Shown one piece after another: positions 1 through 9,924 of a DNA stretch of 64,000 nt. The position numbers and the translations under genes were made by a program. The number at the start of each line of letters is the position of its first letter. Within the stretch, counting starts at the first letter, position 1. This stretch comes from CAWATZ01 sp963784995. GTDB lineage: Bacteria; Planctomycetota; Planctomycetia; Gemmatales; Gemmataceae. The stretch is from assembly GCA_963784995.1 (NCBI GenBank), contig CAWATZ010000012.1, forward strand, positions 310,001 to 374,000, in the 5' to 3' direction. Below the pieces are notes generated by a model, which was not told the origin of the DNA, searched no databases, and saw nothing but the letters and a program-made list of their open reading frames with translations.

Positions 1-126
1 GGATGTGACAGACTGTTGCTGGGCACCGAAGGTCAGGGGAAGGGCCGGGGGAAGGGTAGCGGCCGAGGTCAGCGCCAGACGATCCTCCAGCGGCTCAAGC
101 TGGGGGCGATACCAGGACCGCTTCAT
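1..126 (-). CDS. Secreted/surface protein with LEPLEDR signature (partial)
   Basis: Only the first 42 codons are present; the gene leaves the window at its left edge. The start is the ATG at 124-126, with AGGAGG six bases upstream. The visible N-terminus reads RPQLEPLEDRLALT followed by an Ala/Pro/Leu-rich stretch. 'LEPLEDRL' is the N-terminal signature of large planctomycete extracellular proteins (known family feature). It begins 26 bases after the stop of the kinase-TPR gene on the same strand, so the two probably share a transcript. Nothing can be said about the mature domain. The ORF of 162 codons on the opposite strand is a shadow. Confidence 0.72.
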   Translation of the reverse strand, partial: MKRSWYRPQLEPLEDRLALTSAATLPPALPLTFGAQQQSVTS

Positions 127-152
127 GATCGTCCTCCTCTCTCCTTTCCGTT

Positions 153-3100
153 TCAGCGATTGCTCTGCCCGTAATAGCGAGCGAGTTCAGCATAAGGGGC
201 CAATTTGCGGAGCGCTGCCAGGGCCGGATCGGTCTGCACCTGCTCACGCCAAAACGCCGTCCGCTGCTCCTGCGGCACCTCCTCCAGCGTCCGCCGCAGA
301 CAGCGCAGGGCCCTGGTTTCCGCCAGCGCCAGCCGCTGGGCCGCCAGCGCCGTTCGGTTGGCGCGTGCCTCCACTTCGAGCAGGACGACCGCCTGGGCCC
401 AGATCCGGGTCAGGTTGTACAGCAAGCGATCGTTCAGCGGTCCCTGTTTCTCCGCCGCCTCGGCATCGGCCAGGGCCGCGTCCAGTTGCTTGAGTCGAAT
501 GCGGGCGTTGCCGCGGCCAGCCAGGGCGTCGGCGCTGGTCGGGTCCGCCTTCAGGCAGACCTCGAAATCGTCCAGCGCCAGCCGGGCCGCGTCGGTCATC
601 AGATAGGCCCAGGCGCGGGCGCTGCGGGTCACTCGGTCTGTCGGGTCCAGACGCAGAGCGACGCTGTAATTGTCGATGGCGGCCGACAGCTGACCCGCCC
701 GGGCATGGATCAGGCCGCGTTCCTGGAAGACCTCCGCCGGCGGCTCTCGCGTCCCGGCCAGATAGCGATCCAGCGCCTGACCCGCCTCGGTGATGCGGTT
801 CAGCTGAAGCAGCGTCCGGGCCCGGTAACGCTGGACCTGGGCCAGGTCGGGTTTGAGCTGCACCGCGCGGTCGAAGCGGGCCAGGGCCGCCGCATACTCG
901 TGCTCGCGGTGCAGCAACTGCCCCAGCTCCACCAGAGTGCGGACCAGCAGTTCCGATTTACTGTCCTTCGGCTCCAGGGCGATGGCCCGCTCGAAGTCGG
1001 CCCGGGCCCGGGCACGCTGGCCGCGCTCCAGCCATAGCCGGGCCCGGGCCTCGTACAACTCCGGCAGCTCGAGGCGCTCGCTGGATCGCCTGGTTCATGG
1101 CCGTCAAGGCGGCCTCGGGCTTGCCGGCTCCCTGAAGCGCCTGAGCCAGGTTGACGTAGGCCGGATACGCCGCTGGGTTGAGCCGGATCGCCTCCTCCAG
1201 GTCGCGAATCGCCTCCGCCCAGCGTTTGCGGCGAATCAGCAGGACGCCCCGATTGGCCAGACCGACGTAGCGCGCCGGCTTGTCCAGGTCCTGGGCCAGG
1301 GCCCGGTCGAAATCGGCCTGGGCGGCGTTGAACTCGACCTCGGCCGCGTGCTGGTACGTCCGGACCAGCTCGGTGTTGGGCTTTTTGACCTGGGCGACCT
1401 GCTCCGCTTCCTGCGCGGCCCGGAAACCCAGCTCGGTGGCCGCCAGGCCACGCACCAGCAGCGGCCAGACAAACGTCGGCCGGCGGTTCAGGCACACTGT
1501 CAAATCCTCCTTGCCCTCCAGCCACCGGCCCGCCCGCAGATGACACAACGCCCGGACGTACCTCGCCCAGAAATGGTTCTGCTGCTGCCGCAACACCTCC
1601 TCGCCGTCCCGGCTGGCCAGCTCGTACTGCCCGGCCTGGTAATGCTCCAGCTCCGCCAGGAACCAGTCGAGCACTCCCAGCGGTGCGTTGCCCTCTGCAT
1701 CTGCAACCCTGGCGGCACCGTCCTTCTTTCCCTCGCTCTGGGCCAGGTAGCGGGCTTTGCGGCGCTGGTACGTCCTCGTTTCCAGACCCAGCGCCGCGGC
1801 CCGGTCCAGCAGGGCCAGAGCGTTCTTCGCCCCCTGCCGGCTCTGTTCTTCGGATCGGGGTTGACCAGGCATCCCAGTGGCCTCGATCTCCGCCCAGATC
1901 AGCAGCAGCTCGTAGCACCCGGCCTTCAGACTGCGATGGTCGGCAGCGCTCAGGTAAGGCCGATCGCGCTTCAGCAGGGCCAGCCCCTCAGCTGGAGTTG
2001 ACTTCCCATCAAGCCCATAAACGCTCAGCGCCGTCCGAGCAGCCGTCAGCGTCCGGGCCCGATTGCCGGCCAGGCCCAGGCCGGTGAACAGCGTCTCGTA
2101 AAACAGGGCGTCGTCGTGAGCCGACTCGAAGCGCTGATACCGCTGCCGGGCCTGCTCGCGCTGCTGCTGCTCCTCCAGCTGCTGCCGGACTTCTTTCTGA
2201 CAATGCAGCAGTTGCTCGCGCAGGTCCTCGGCCCGCAAGCCGGGCAGAGCTGCCAGGGCCGCCAGGGCGCTGGCGATTTCCCGGTCGGCCTCCGCCCATT
2301 GCTTGTCAGCGACGTGCTGCTGGGCCCGGTCCAGGCTGGCCCGGCTCTCGCTCCGCGTCCGTTCCTCCACGGCCACTTCTTCCACCCGGTGGCGGGCGAA
2401 ATCCGCCTCCTCGGCCTTGAAGCGCGCGTAGAAGAGCAGCGCCGCCGCGATGGCCAGCCAGGCCACCACGCTGACCGCGACAAAGCCGGCCACGAACGGC
2501 TTGCGCCGCACCCATTTGCCCAGCCGTTCCCAGGAGGGTGTGGGCCGGGCCTGGATCGGCTCACCAGCCTGGAAGCGCCGCAAGTCCTCGGCCAGCGCCG
2601 ACGCCGAGGCGTACCGTTTGTGCTGGTCCTTCTCCAGACATTTCAGGCAGATCGTTTCCAGGTCGCGCGGCACGCCGGGCTGCAGCTGCCGGGGCGGCAC
2701 CGGGTCCTGATGACAGACCTGGGCCAGCGTCTCCAGCACGGTCGTGCCGACGAACGGCGGCCGGGCGGTCAGCATCTGGTAGAGGATGGCCCCCAGGGCG
2801 TAAACGTCCGCGGCGGGGCCGATCAGCCGGGCCTGTCCCTGGGCCTGCTCGGGGGCCATGTAGCTGGGCGTGCCCTTGATGACCCCGGTCTGGGTGCTGC
2901 TCACGTCGTCCAGCCGGCGGGCCAGGCCGAAATCCGTGATCTTGAGCGTGGGTGGACAGGCTGGGGTGTCGCCGAGGGCCAGCAGCACGTTGTCCGGCTT
3001 GAGGTCGCGATGGACGATGCCCCGGCCGTGGGCATAAGCCACCGCCCGGGCCAGCGTTTCGACCATCCGGGCCGCATCACGGGCCGGCTGGGGTTTGTTG

Positions 3101-3527
3101 GCCAGCCACTTTTCCAGGCTGCCCCCCGCCATGAACTCGAACGCCAGGTAGGGAACACCCTGACTGGTGCCGACCTCGTGGATCTGCACCACGTGCGGAT
3201 GCTGGAACAGGGCCACGGCCTCGGCTTCGGCGCGAAAGCTGTCCCGTTCGGCGAGGGTCGCCTGGCTGCCGGTGCGGAGCACCTTCAGGGCCACGAGCCG
3301 TTTGGTGCCCTCCTGGACGGCCCGATAGACCACGCCCAGGGCGCCTCGACCTTCCTCGCCCAGGATCTTGTAGCCGGGCACCACGGGCCAGCTGCGCGGG
3401 CGGCTTCCGGCTCCAGCGCGCCGGAGAAGCACAGCGTCGCGGCCTGCGGCTCCGCAACGGAGAACGGCTCCCCCGGATCGGACCCGGTCACGATGAACAC
3501 GCTGTCATCGGGGAGTGGCGAGGGCAT
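153..3527 (-). pseudogene. Ser/Thr protein kinase with TM segment and TPR repeats, two frameshifts
   Basis: Hank-type kinase, presumably a membrane-anchored signalling protein. The start chosen is ATG at 3525-3527 (GGAG seven bases upstream); its first ~45 residues (PLPDDSVFIVTGSDPGEP) are in another frame from the kinase, so a frameshift lies near 3380-3400. The kinase has a P-loop (GEEGRGALGVVYRA), VALKVL lysine, catalytic VHRDLKPDN, DFG in ITDFGLA and APE in MAPEQAQG, so the active site is complete. After it come one TM helix (about residues 345-370), a charged coiled coil and many TPR units to the C-terminus. A second frameshift near 1066-1080 splits the TPR region; joining the frames restores the TPR phase (QRERLELPELYEARARLW). 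The total length is a multiple of three, as expected if the two errors cancel. The next gene downstream is the LEPLEDR protein. Confidence 0.85.
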
Positions 3528-3988
3528 GGTCTCTCCAGGACCCGGCCTGCATGGTGACGGTTCGCGTCCCTGTAAGAATCAAGCGACCGCCGGCCCTCGG
3601 AGGGGACAGAACGGTCCGCAGCAGCGGCAACGCCGGCTCCCTCCGGGTTGGGCTGTGCCGGGCAGGGCAGGATCGCGAGCCCGGCCGGCGGATCATTTCC
3701 AAGGGGCGCTCTGGCGCAAGCTCTCTGCAATCATACTCTAAGAAATTGGTTCGCCGCAATGCGCTGCGAAGCGCCTCCCGCCTGAACGGGGGAGACGCGA
3801 CTCCGCTGCGCGTCGCGGGTAAACAAATCGACTCGCGCATCGGTCAGGATAGAGGAAGGTTCGCACCTGGGAAGCGACGCCCGGGCGGAATTCCCGAAAT
3901 GCCCGGGCCCAGGTCAACGAATAGTCTGGTAGAAGATCGGCCACTGTGGATGCGGGTTCTTGCCGGCAATGCTGTGCAGGAGGAAGCC
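3528..3988. other. Divergent intergenic region, no gene seen
   Basis: This 461-base stretch separates the minus-strand kinase from the plus-strand PspA-like gene and should carry both promoters. ORFs read across it lack coding character (Arg/Pro/Ser-rich, no motif). I found no convincing -35/-10 pair. AGGAGG at 3978-3983 is the ribosome binding site of the next gene. Confidence 0.6.
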
Positions 3989-4750
3989 ATGGGCGGGATT
4001 GAATGGTTGATTCTTCGCCTGCTGATGTGGGTGGGAGTGCCGGTGTTTTTGCTGGTCCTGCTCATCGGCCCGGCTCGTTGCGGCAGGGCCTGGAGGCGCT
4101 TGGCCACCTTCTTACTCGACGGGCGGGAGGAGCCGACCACCATCCTCAACCGGGTGGTGGCCAGGCTGCAGAAGAACATCGAGGCGCTCAAGCAGGTTCT
4201 CAAACAGACGGAAGCGACCCAGGCGGAGATCAGCCGCAACCAGAAACGCAGCGAGGACAACGCGCTCGCCCTGGAGATCGAGGCCCGCTCCCTGGCGGCC
4301 CGCGGCGACGACCTGGGGGCCAGGGCGGCCCTGTCGAAGCTCAACCTGGAGCGGCTGGCCATCCAGAGCTTCACCGCACAGCTGAGCCAGCAGCAGAAAC
4401 GGGTTGTCGAAACCCGGCGCCGGCTGCATCTGCTGGAGCTGCAGCTGCGCCAGTACGAGGTCGGCCGCAGCATCCTGCTGAACCAGCTGGCCGAGGCCAA
4501 GACCCTGGAACAGCAGTACGCCCTGGTCAATCAGTTCGACCCGCTGGGCGCCGTGGCCGATTGGCACAGGGCCGAGGGGTCCGTTCAGGAGGCGGCGCAA
4601 AACGCACGGGCGGTCGAGAAGGTGTTCAATGACACGGCCGACCTGCCGCTGACCGGGCAGCCGCTGCGCGTCGATCCGGCGCTGGTGGATGCCCAGCTGG
4701 CCGCGCTGAAAGCGCAGGCCTGGGCGAACAATCAGGGTAAGGGCAAGTGA
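3989..4750 (+). CDS. PspA/IM30-like coiled-coil membrane protein
   Basis: 253 residues. The start ATG at 3989 is preceded by AGGAGG five bases upstream; the longer upstream reading frame lacks this and is not used. An N-terminal hydrophobic helix (about residues 5-25, LILRLLMWVGVPVFLLVLL) is followed by an almost wholly helical region rich in Gln, Glu, Leu and Arg. The pattern 'TTILNRVVARLQKNIEALKQ' then 'RGDDLGARAALSKLNLERL' resembles the PspA/IM30 (ESCRT-III-like) fold, although classical PspA lacks a true TM anchor. Two SPFH proteins follow immediately, and PspA-SPFH gene pairs are a known membrane-integrity arrangement. The function inferred is membrane stress or scaffold; a generic coiled-coil membrane protein remains possible. 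Confidence 0.62.
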   Translation: MGGIEWLILRLLMWVGVPVFLLVLLIGPARCGRAWRRLATFLLDGREEPTTILNRVVARLQKNIEALKQVLKQTEATQAEISRNQKRSEDNALALEIEARSLAARGDDLGARAALSKLNLERLAIQSFTAQLSQQQKRVVETRRRLHLLELQLRQYEVGRSILLNQLAEAKTLEQQYALVNQFDPLGAVADWHRAEGSVQEAAQNARAVEKVFNDTADLPLTGQPLRVDPALVDAQLAALKAQAWANNQGKGK

Positions 4751-4884
4751 GAATCAACTTCCCCGGCGAAATACACGTCACCGGGGAGCGTTTCGAGTGA
4801 GTTCACGACGAGCAGCAGGACAAGGTTGCGCCCTCGCGCTCCTGCTGCGCAACGATCTGTCCACTAACGTGAAGGAGCAAATCC

Positions 4885-6555
4885 GTGGATGCGTTCAGCA
4901 AACCGCGCACCTGGATCGTTCTGGGTGTTGTCGCCGCCTCGCTGTTTCTGCTGTACCAGTTCTGGGTCTGGGAAGTCGAGCGGGTCGAAGTGCCGCCCGG
5001 CGAGTTCCTGGTCGTGACCAGCCTGTGGGGCAAGGAATTGCCTTCGGGAGAGGTCGTCGCCCCCAACGAGTCCTACAAGGGCATCCAGCTCCGGACCCGG
5101 CCTGATGGCCGGCATTTCATCAACCCGGTCCTGTACACCTATGAACGGCACAAGGTCGTCGTGGTCCCCGCGGGCCAGTGCCTGGTGCTGACGCGCAAGT
5201 ATGGCAACGTCATCGATGCGGAGAAGCTGCAGCGGGGCGAGGTCCTCGTCGAGGGCAACGAGAAACCGCTGAAGTGGGACCCCCAGACGCAAAGCTGGAA
5301 CGGCGAACGCGGCATCATCCGCGAGCCGCTCGGTCCGGGCAACTATTACCTGAACCCTCTCGCCTACGACTGGACGCTCCACCCTCAGGTGTCGATCCAT
5401 CCCCAGCAGGTCGGAGTCTGCGTGCTCAAGGCAGGCAAGGACCCGGCAAACCTGGACAAAAACCAACGGACCAGTCCCTACCTCGTTCCCGAGGGTTATC
5501 GCGGGGTGCAGGAAAAGCCAGTGGCGCCGGCGGATTACCCTGTCAATCCGTTTGCCAAGAGTATCATCCCGGTGGACGTTCGCAGCACCACAGTCACACT
5601 GACGGACATCGTCTTTCCATCCAAGGATGGCTTCGCCCTCAGTCCGGTTGTTGTGGTTCAATACAGTGTTCAGCCCGAAATGGCACCGCAACTTCTCGTC
5701 ACCCTGACCGACAAAGGGGCACTGTATCAGAAGTCAGACACTCCGGCAGAGCAGGAACAGAACCAGATCCTGCAAAAGGTGGTGTTACCGTTGATCCGGG
5801 GTTCCGTGCGCATGGAGGGAAGCAAGTTCAACGCCCGCGACTTCATTGCCGCCCAGGAGAAAGAGCCCGGGGCCAAGGAGACCCTGAACCCGCTTGAGGA
5901 ACTGCAAAACAAGCTGAACGAGCAGATCCCGAAAAAATGCAAGGCCGAGGGCATCAACATCAAGATGATCACCATCGACACGTTCACGATTCACGAAGAC
6001 CTGACCAAGCTGGCCACGCAAATCAACGAACGGAAGCAGGCCCGGCTGGAACTGGTGAGCAACCAGAGCAAGATCAAGGAGTACAAGGCCAAGCAGAAAC
6101 TGGAGGCCGACTCGGAGGCGCTGACGCAGCAGAAAGCCAAGGTCGTCGAGGCCGAGACGGAGCTGAAAAAGGCAACCATCACGGCAACGCAACGCAAGGC
6201 GGTCGAGGAAAGCAAGCTCAAGAACGACCTGAAGGTGGCCGAGAACCGGCTGGCGGCGGCCAAGGACAAGGCCCAGGCCATCACGTCCAAGGGCGAGGCC
6301 GAAGCCAGGAAGATCACGCTGGAAAACGAGGCGACGGTGGCCGGCCTGAAGAAGGCCATCAGCGGCTTCCCGGGACCGGATGCCTACGCCCAGTTCCAGA
6401 TCATGGCCAAGGTCGGACCGGCCCTGACCGAGATCTTCGCAACGGACTCCAGCGACTTTGCCAAGCTCTTCGCCGGCTATTTGACCGGCCATGGTCCCAA
6501 ACCGACCAGCTCCACCAGCTCCGGCCCGATGGGCAATGGGGCCTCCGGACGGTAA
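4885..6555 (+). CDS. SPFH/Band 7 (flotillin-like) membrane protein 1
   Basis: 556 residues with a GTG start at 4885 and AAGGAG seven bases upstream. One TM helix near residues 11-28 (IVLGVVAASLFLLYQFWV) is followed by beta-rich SPFH/Band 7 sequence with the typical membrane-proximal VPPGEFLVVTSLWG and a later stretch around DVRSTTVTLTDIVFPSKDG. Residues ~400-500 form a long Ala/Glu/Lys/Gln coiled coil (EADSEALTQQKAKVVEAE), as in flotillin oligomers. The tail is Ser/Pro/Gly-rich. Family knowledge: SPFH proteins form large oligomeric membrane microdomain scaffolds. It lies 134 bases after the PspA-like gene and 71 bases before a paralogous SPFH gene, so all three are probably co-expressed. Confidence 0.85.
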   Translation: MDAFSKPRTWIVLGVVAASLFLLYQFWVWEVERVEVPPGEFLVVTSLWGKELPSGEVVAPNESYKGIQLRTRPDGRHFINPVLYTYERHKVVVVPAGQCLVLTRKYGNVIDAEKLQRGEVLVEGNEKPLKWDPQTQSWNGERGIIREPLGPGNYYLNPLAYDWTLHPQVSIHPQQVGVCVLKAGKDPANLDKNQRTSPYLVPEGYRGVQEKPVAPADYPVNPFAKSIIPVDVRSTTVTLTDIVFPSKDGFALSPVVVVQYSVQPEMAPQLLVTLTDKGALYQKSDTPAEQEQNQILQKVVLPLIRGSVRMEGSKFNARDFIAAQEKEPGAKETLNPLEELQNKLNEQIPKKCKAEGINIKMITIDTFTIHEDLTKLATQINERKQARLELVSNQSKIKEYKAKQKLEADSEALTQQKAKVVEAETELKKATITATQRKAVEESKLKNDLKVAENRLAAAKDKAQAITSKGEAEARKITLENEATVAGLKKAISGFPGPDAYAQFQIMAKVGPALTEIFATDSSDFAKLFAGYLTGHGPKPTSSTSSGPMGNGASGR

Positions 6556-6562
6556 AGGTAGC

Positions 6563-6580
6563 CGCAGGCTTTAGCCTGCG
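6563..6580. repeat. Short perfect hairpin between SPFH genes
   Basis: Arms CGCAGGCT (6563-6570) and AGCCTGCG (6573-6580) with a two-base loop, just after the stop of the first SPFH gene. It is one of many palindromic inserts in the window; it could attenuate transcription within the operon. There is no U-tract. Confidence 0.6.
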
Positions 6581-6626
6581 TGGCCGACAATTGTTTCTGA
6601 GACGTCAAACACACAGGTGAGCCAAT

Positions 6627-8252
6627 ATGAGCAAGTCACAACGATCGACGGACGCGGACAACGAGTTCCTGGACAACCTGAAGCGGCGCCTGAAGCGCTG
6701 GGCGGTCGTGATTGGCGTGCCGCTGGTCGGCCTGCTGATCCTGTTCCTGATTCTGTGGAACGTCTTCTTCAAGTACGTGCCGCCGGGCAAGATGCTGGTG
6801 GTGGAGGCCAAGTTCGGCGAGGACCGCGACCCCGAGCGGACCATGTCGAAGCCGGGCGAGAAAGGGGTCCAGGAAGACGTCCTGGGCGAAGGCTGGCACT
6901 TCGTGACCCCCATCGTTTACACCACCGAACTGAAGGACAACGTCAAGGTGGAGCCGGGCATGGTCGGCATCGTCACGGCCAAGGGCGGCAAGACGCCGAA
7001 AGACGGCCACGTACTGACCGACAACGATGATGAAAAGGGCATTCGCCGCAAGGTGCTGCCCCCCGGGACGTATCGGCTCAATCCCCACGGCTACGCGGTC
7101 GAGCAGGTCAAGGCGATCGAGATCACGCCCGGGCACGTTGGCTTGCAGCTCCGCAAGCTGGGCGAGGAAAGCAGCGGGCGCTTCGCTGAGAACGAACACC
7201 AGAAGGGCCTCCTGCGCGAAGTGCTCCAGCCAGGGCTGTATTTCATCAACACCCGGGAATACACGATCAAGGAATGCGAGGTCGGCATTTACCAGACCAC
7301 CTACCAGCACAACACCAACAAGAACAGCAGTCTGACCTTCCAGAGCCGAGACGGCTTCAAGATTACCCTGGAATGCACCATCGAATGGGAGATCCGGCCC
7401 AAGGACGTCCCTGATCTGGCGGCCCGTTACCCGGCCCACGAGGACAGCGACAAGCCCGGGACCAAGGGGCACAACTTGACAACTCGGGACGGAATCGAGA
7501 GCAACGTGATCCATCAGCAAGCCAAGGCGATCTGCCAGACCCGTGGCTTCAACTATGGCGCCGAGGATTTTCTGGAAGGGGACAAGCGCGAGAAGTTCCA
7601 GGCCGATTTCACTCAGGCGCTGCAGACGGAATGCGAAAAGCAGCAGGTGCGGGTGATCTCCGCGTACATCCGCAACATCATCATCCCGGAGACGGTCCTC
7701 AAGCCGAAGCGCGACACCCGGCTGGCCGAGGAAACCAAGATCACCAACGAGGTCAAGCAGGAGCTGGCCCGCAGCAACGCCGACGTGGAAGAAGAGAAGA
7801 GGAAAGTGGAGCAGGCCGTGGAAACGGTGCGCAAGGAAACCGAGAAGCTGGTGGCCGAGATCAAGATCGAGGTGGACAACCTGGACAAGAAGACGACCTC
7901 GGAAATCGAGCAGATCACGGCGAAGTACCAGGCCCAGATCGCCGACAAGGAGGCGCAAGCCACCATCATCCTGGCCGAGGCCGACACCAACGCGACCAAG
8001 CTGAAGGAGACGGCCAAGAGCGGCATCCACAAGATGAAGCTGGACGTCTTCCAGGGCGACGGCAATGCCTTCCAGCGCTACAACCTGGCGGAGCAGCTCA
8101 ACCCGAAACTGGTGCTGCGGTTGTTCCACGCCGGCCCGGGCACGTTCTGGACCAACCTGGATTGTAAAAGTATGAACCTGATGCTCACCCCGCCCAGCCA
8201 GGCCGAGAGCAAGACCAGCAAGGAGGAGAAGGAACCGGGTAAGAAGAACTGA
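6627..8252 (+). CDS. SPFH/Band 7 (flotillin-like) membrane protein 2
   Basis: 541 residues, ATG at 6627 with AGGTGAG about seven bases upstream. Residues ~28-50 form a TM helix (VVIGVPLVGLLILFLIL) followed by YVPPGKMLVVEAKFGED, the usual entry into the SPFH region. A second block (FQSRDGFKITLECTIEWEI) matches the Band 7 core, and residues ~370-480 are a charged coiled coil (ERKVEQAVETVRKE-like heptads). It shares layout with the preceding SPFH protein (TM, repeated beta blocks containing LPPGTYRLNPHGY-like motifs, coiled coil), so the two are diverged paralogues that may form a hetero-oligomer. The C-terminus is Lys/Glu-rich (SKEEKEPGKKN). The role at the membrane is inferred from the family only. 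Confidence 0.85.
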   Translation: MSKSQRSTDADNEFLDNLKRRLKRWAVVIGVPLVGLLILFLILWNVFFKYVPPGKMLVVEAKFGEDRDPERTMSKPGEKGVQEDVLGEGWHFVTPIVYTTELKDNVKVEPGMVGIVTAKGGKTPKDGHVLTDNDDEKGIRRKVLPPGTYRLNPHGYAVEQVKAIEITPGHVGLQLRKLGEESSGRFAENEHQKGLLREVLQPGLYFINTREYTIKECEVGIYQTTYQHNTNKNSSLTFQSRDGFKITLECTIEWEIRPKDVPDLAARYPAHEDSDKPGTKGHNLTTRDGIESNVIHQQAKAICQTRGFNYGAEDFLEGDKREKFQADFTQALQTECEKQQVRVISAYIRNIIIPETVLKPKRDTRLAEETKITNEVKQELARSNADVEEEKRKVEQAVETVRKETEKLVAEIKIEVDNLDKKTTSEIEQITAKYQAQIADKEAQATIILAEADTNATKLKETAKSGIHKMKLDVFQGDGNAFQRYNLAEQLNPKLVLRLFHAGPGTFWTNLDCKSMNLMLTPPSQAESKTSKEEKEPGKKN

Positions 8253-8264
8253 AGGTGAGAAACC

Positions 8265-8439
8265 ACGAAGAACTCACCACAGAGGACACAGAGAAAACAA
8301 CAAAGGAACACTAATCAACGCTAATCCACACTAATCGGAATGTGGCTCTCCTTGCTTCGATTAGCGAAGATTAGCGCGGATTAGTGTTCCTTTGTTGTCT
8401 TCTCTGTGCCCTCTGTGTCCTCTGTGGTGAGTTCTTCGT
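8265..8439. repeat. Long imperfect inverted repeat between convergent genes
   Basis: A left arm starting ACGAAGAACTCACCAC (8265) pairs with a right arm ending GTGGTGAGTTCTTCGT (8439). Inner parts contain ctaatc/gattag and CAGAGGACACAGAG / CTCTGTGTCCTCTG units with small mismatches. It lies between the stop codons of the SPFH operon (plus) and the WD40-cytochrome gene (minus), so it can act as a bidirectional terminator-like hairpin. AT content is above the surroundings. Similar 'cctctgtgtcctctgtggtg' words occur as scattered repeats in many bacterial genomes (general knowledge). Confidence 0.75.
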
Positions 8440-8442
8440 CGT

Positions 8443-9897
8443 TCATTTCTTCGGCTGTTCCATCGGCACCGCCAGCCCCGGCGACGCATTGAAGCTCTTG
8501 ACCAGGCTGCCGTCCGCCACCTTCCAGATCCGCACCTCGCCGTTCCACGCACCGGAAGCCACCAGGTTGCCGTCCGGGCTGATGGCCACGGCAAAGACGT
8601 GGTCGGTGTGGCCCGACAGCGTCTTGAGTGCCGCCCCGCTGTCCGCGTTCCAGATGCGGACGGTCATGTCGGCGCTGGCGGTCACCAGGAGCGGCTGCTT
8701 GGGATGGGCCGCCAGCTTCAGCACCGGCTTGCCGTGGCCGCCGAAGGCCCGGATCTGCTTGCCGCCATTGTCGCCGGCCGCGTTCCAGGAACGCAGCTGG
8801 CTGTCCTCGCCCACTGAGTAGCCGACCTTGCCGTCGGCCTTGATGGCTACGCCGTTGACGCCGTTCTGGTGGTCGGGGAAGGTGAACACCGATTCCTTCT
8901 TGACCAGGTCCCAGACCTTGGCCGTCTTGTCCCGGCTGCTGGTCAGCAACCTCTTGCCCGTCCGGAGAGAAGGCCACGCCGAAGACCCAGTCGGCATGGT
9001 TCTCGAACGATTGTGTCAGCTTGGCACGGCTGGCCGGGCCGCCTGACGACGTCCCAGACGTTGACGATCCGGTCACAGCCGCCCGAGGCCAGCTGCTTGC
9101 CGTCGGCGCTCGATCGCCAGGCACAGCACCTCGTCGTCGGACTCCAGCAGTTTCTTGACCAGCACCTTGGGATCGTTGACGCCGTCGAGGATGGTCACGC
9201 CGTTCTCGGTCTTGCCGGGCGCGTTGATGTCGTAGATGCAAACGTCGCCTTCCTCGCCGGGCCGGCCGCCGGCGACGGCCAGCTTGCCATCGGGCAGGAA
9301 CACCATCGCCAGGGCTCGCCGGCAGCGGACGTAGATCCGCTTTTCCAGCTTGCCGCTGCTGAAGTCCCAGACGGTCAGCTCGTGATGGCCGCCGACAACG
9401 ATCTTCTGATTGTCGGGGGTGAAGACCAGGGCGTTGACGGTCACGGCAAAGGGATAGTGAGCCCAGGGGGTCGGCGGCTTCCAGCGATTGCGCAGCTCGC
9501 GGGGCAGGTCGCTGCTGGCCGTGATGCCATTGTCGAGCTTGGCTCCTTCCTTGATCCAGCGAGCAATCAGGGCGATCTTCTCCTTGGGCAGCGGATCGCC
9601 TGCTTCCCGGGGCGGCATCTGCGGCACTCCGGCGCCCTTGAGAGCGTCGATCAGGATGCTCTCTTCCGGCTTGCCGGGGGCGATGGGATCATCCTTGGTG
9701 CCGCCCTTGCGCAGGGTCTCGTAGCGCGTCATGTCCAGCTTGCCCTTGGGGTTCTTGGCCCCATGACAGCCGAAGCAGTTTTCCTTGAAGATGGGGGCGA
9801 TGTCCTTGATAAAGCTGACCGGGGCCTGGGCCTGGGCGGGTGAGGCCGCGGCCAGGGCAGCGCAGAGAAGACCAACGCACAGACGAGAAGAACGCAT
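8443..9897 (-). pseudogene. Secreted cytochrome c-like and WD40-repeat protein, about three frameshifts
   Basis: Start ATG at 9895-9897 (GGAG nine bases upstream) followed by a clear signal peptide (LCVGLLCAALAAASPAQAQ). Then comes a planctomycete-type c-heme domain with CFGCHGA and the typical PGKPEESILIDAL...MPP segment, and WD40 repeats (LTVWDFSSGKLEKRIY, VRIWNADSGAALKTLSGHT, VRIWKVADGSLVKSF). The frame breaks near 9105, 9045 and 8955: the expected WD40 text (ADGKQLASGGCDRIVNVWD; NHADWVFGVAFSPDG; LTSSRDKTAKVWDL) is in three successive frames. The span is still a multiple of three. It starts 27 bases after the DUF1549 gene stop, so it is the last gene of that operon. The job is presumably periplasmic; the product is intact only if the frameshifts are sequence errors. 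Confidence 0.8.
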
Positions 9898-9924
9898 CGC
9901 AGTCGAACTCCGTTGCAGATCGAA

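Noticed and set aside
3505..3840. 111-codon minus-strand ORF upstream of the kinase
   Set aside because: Arg/Pro/Ser-rich, overlaps the kinase start and has no ribosome binding site or motif.
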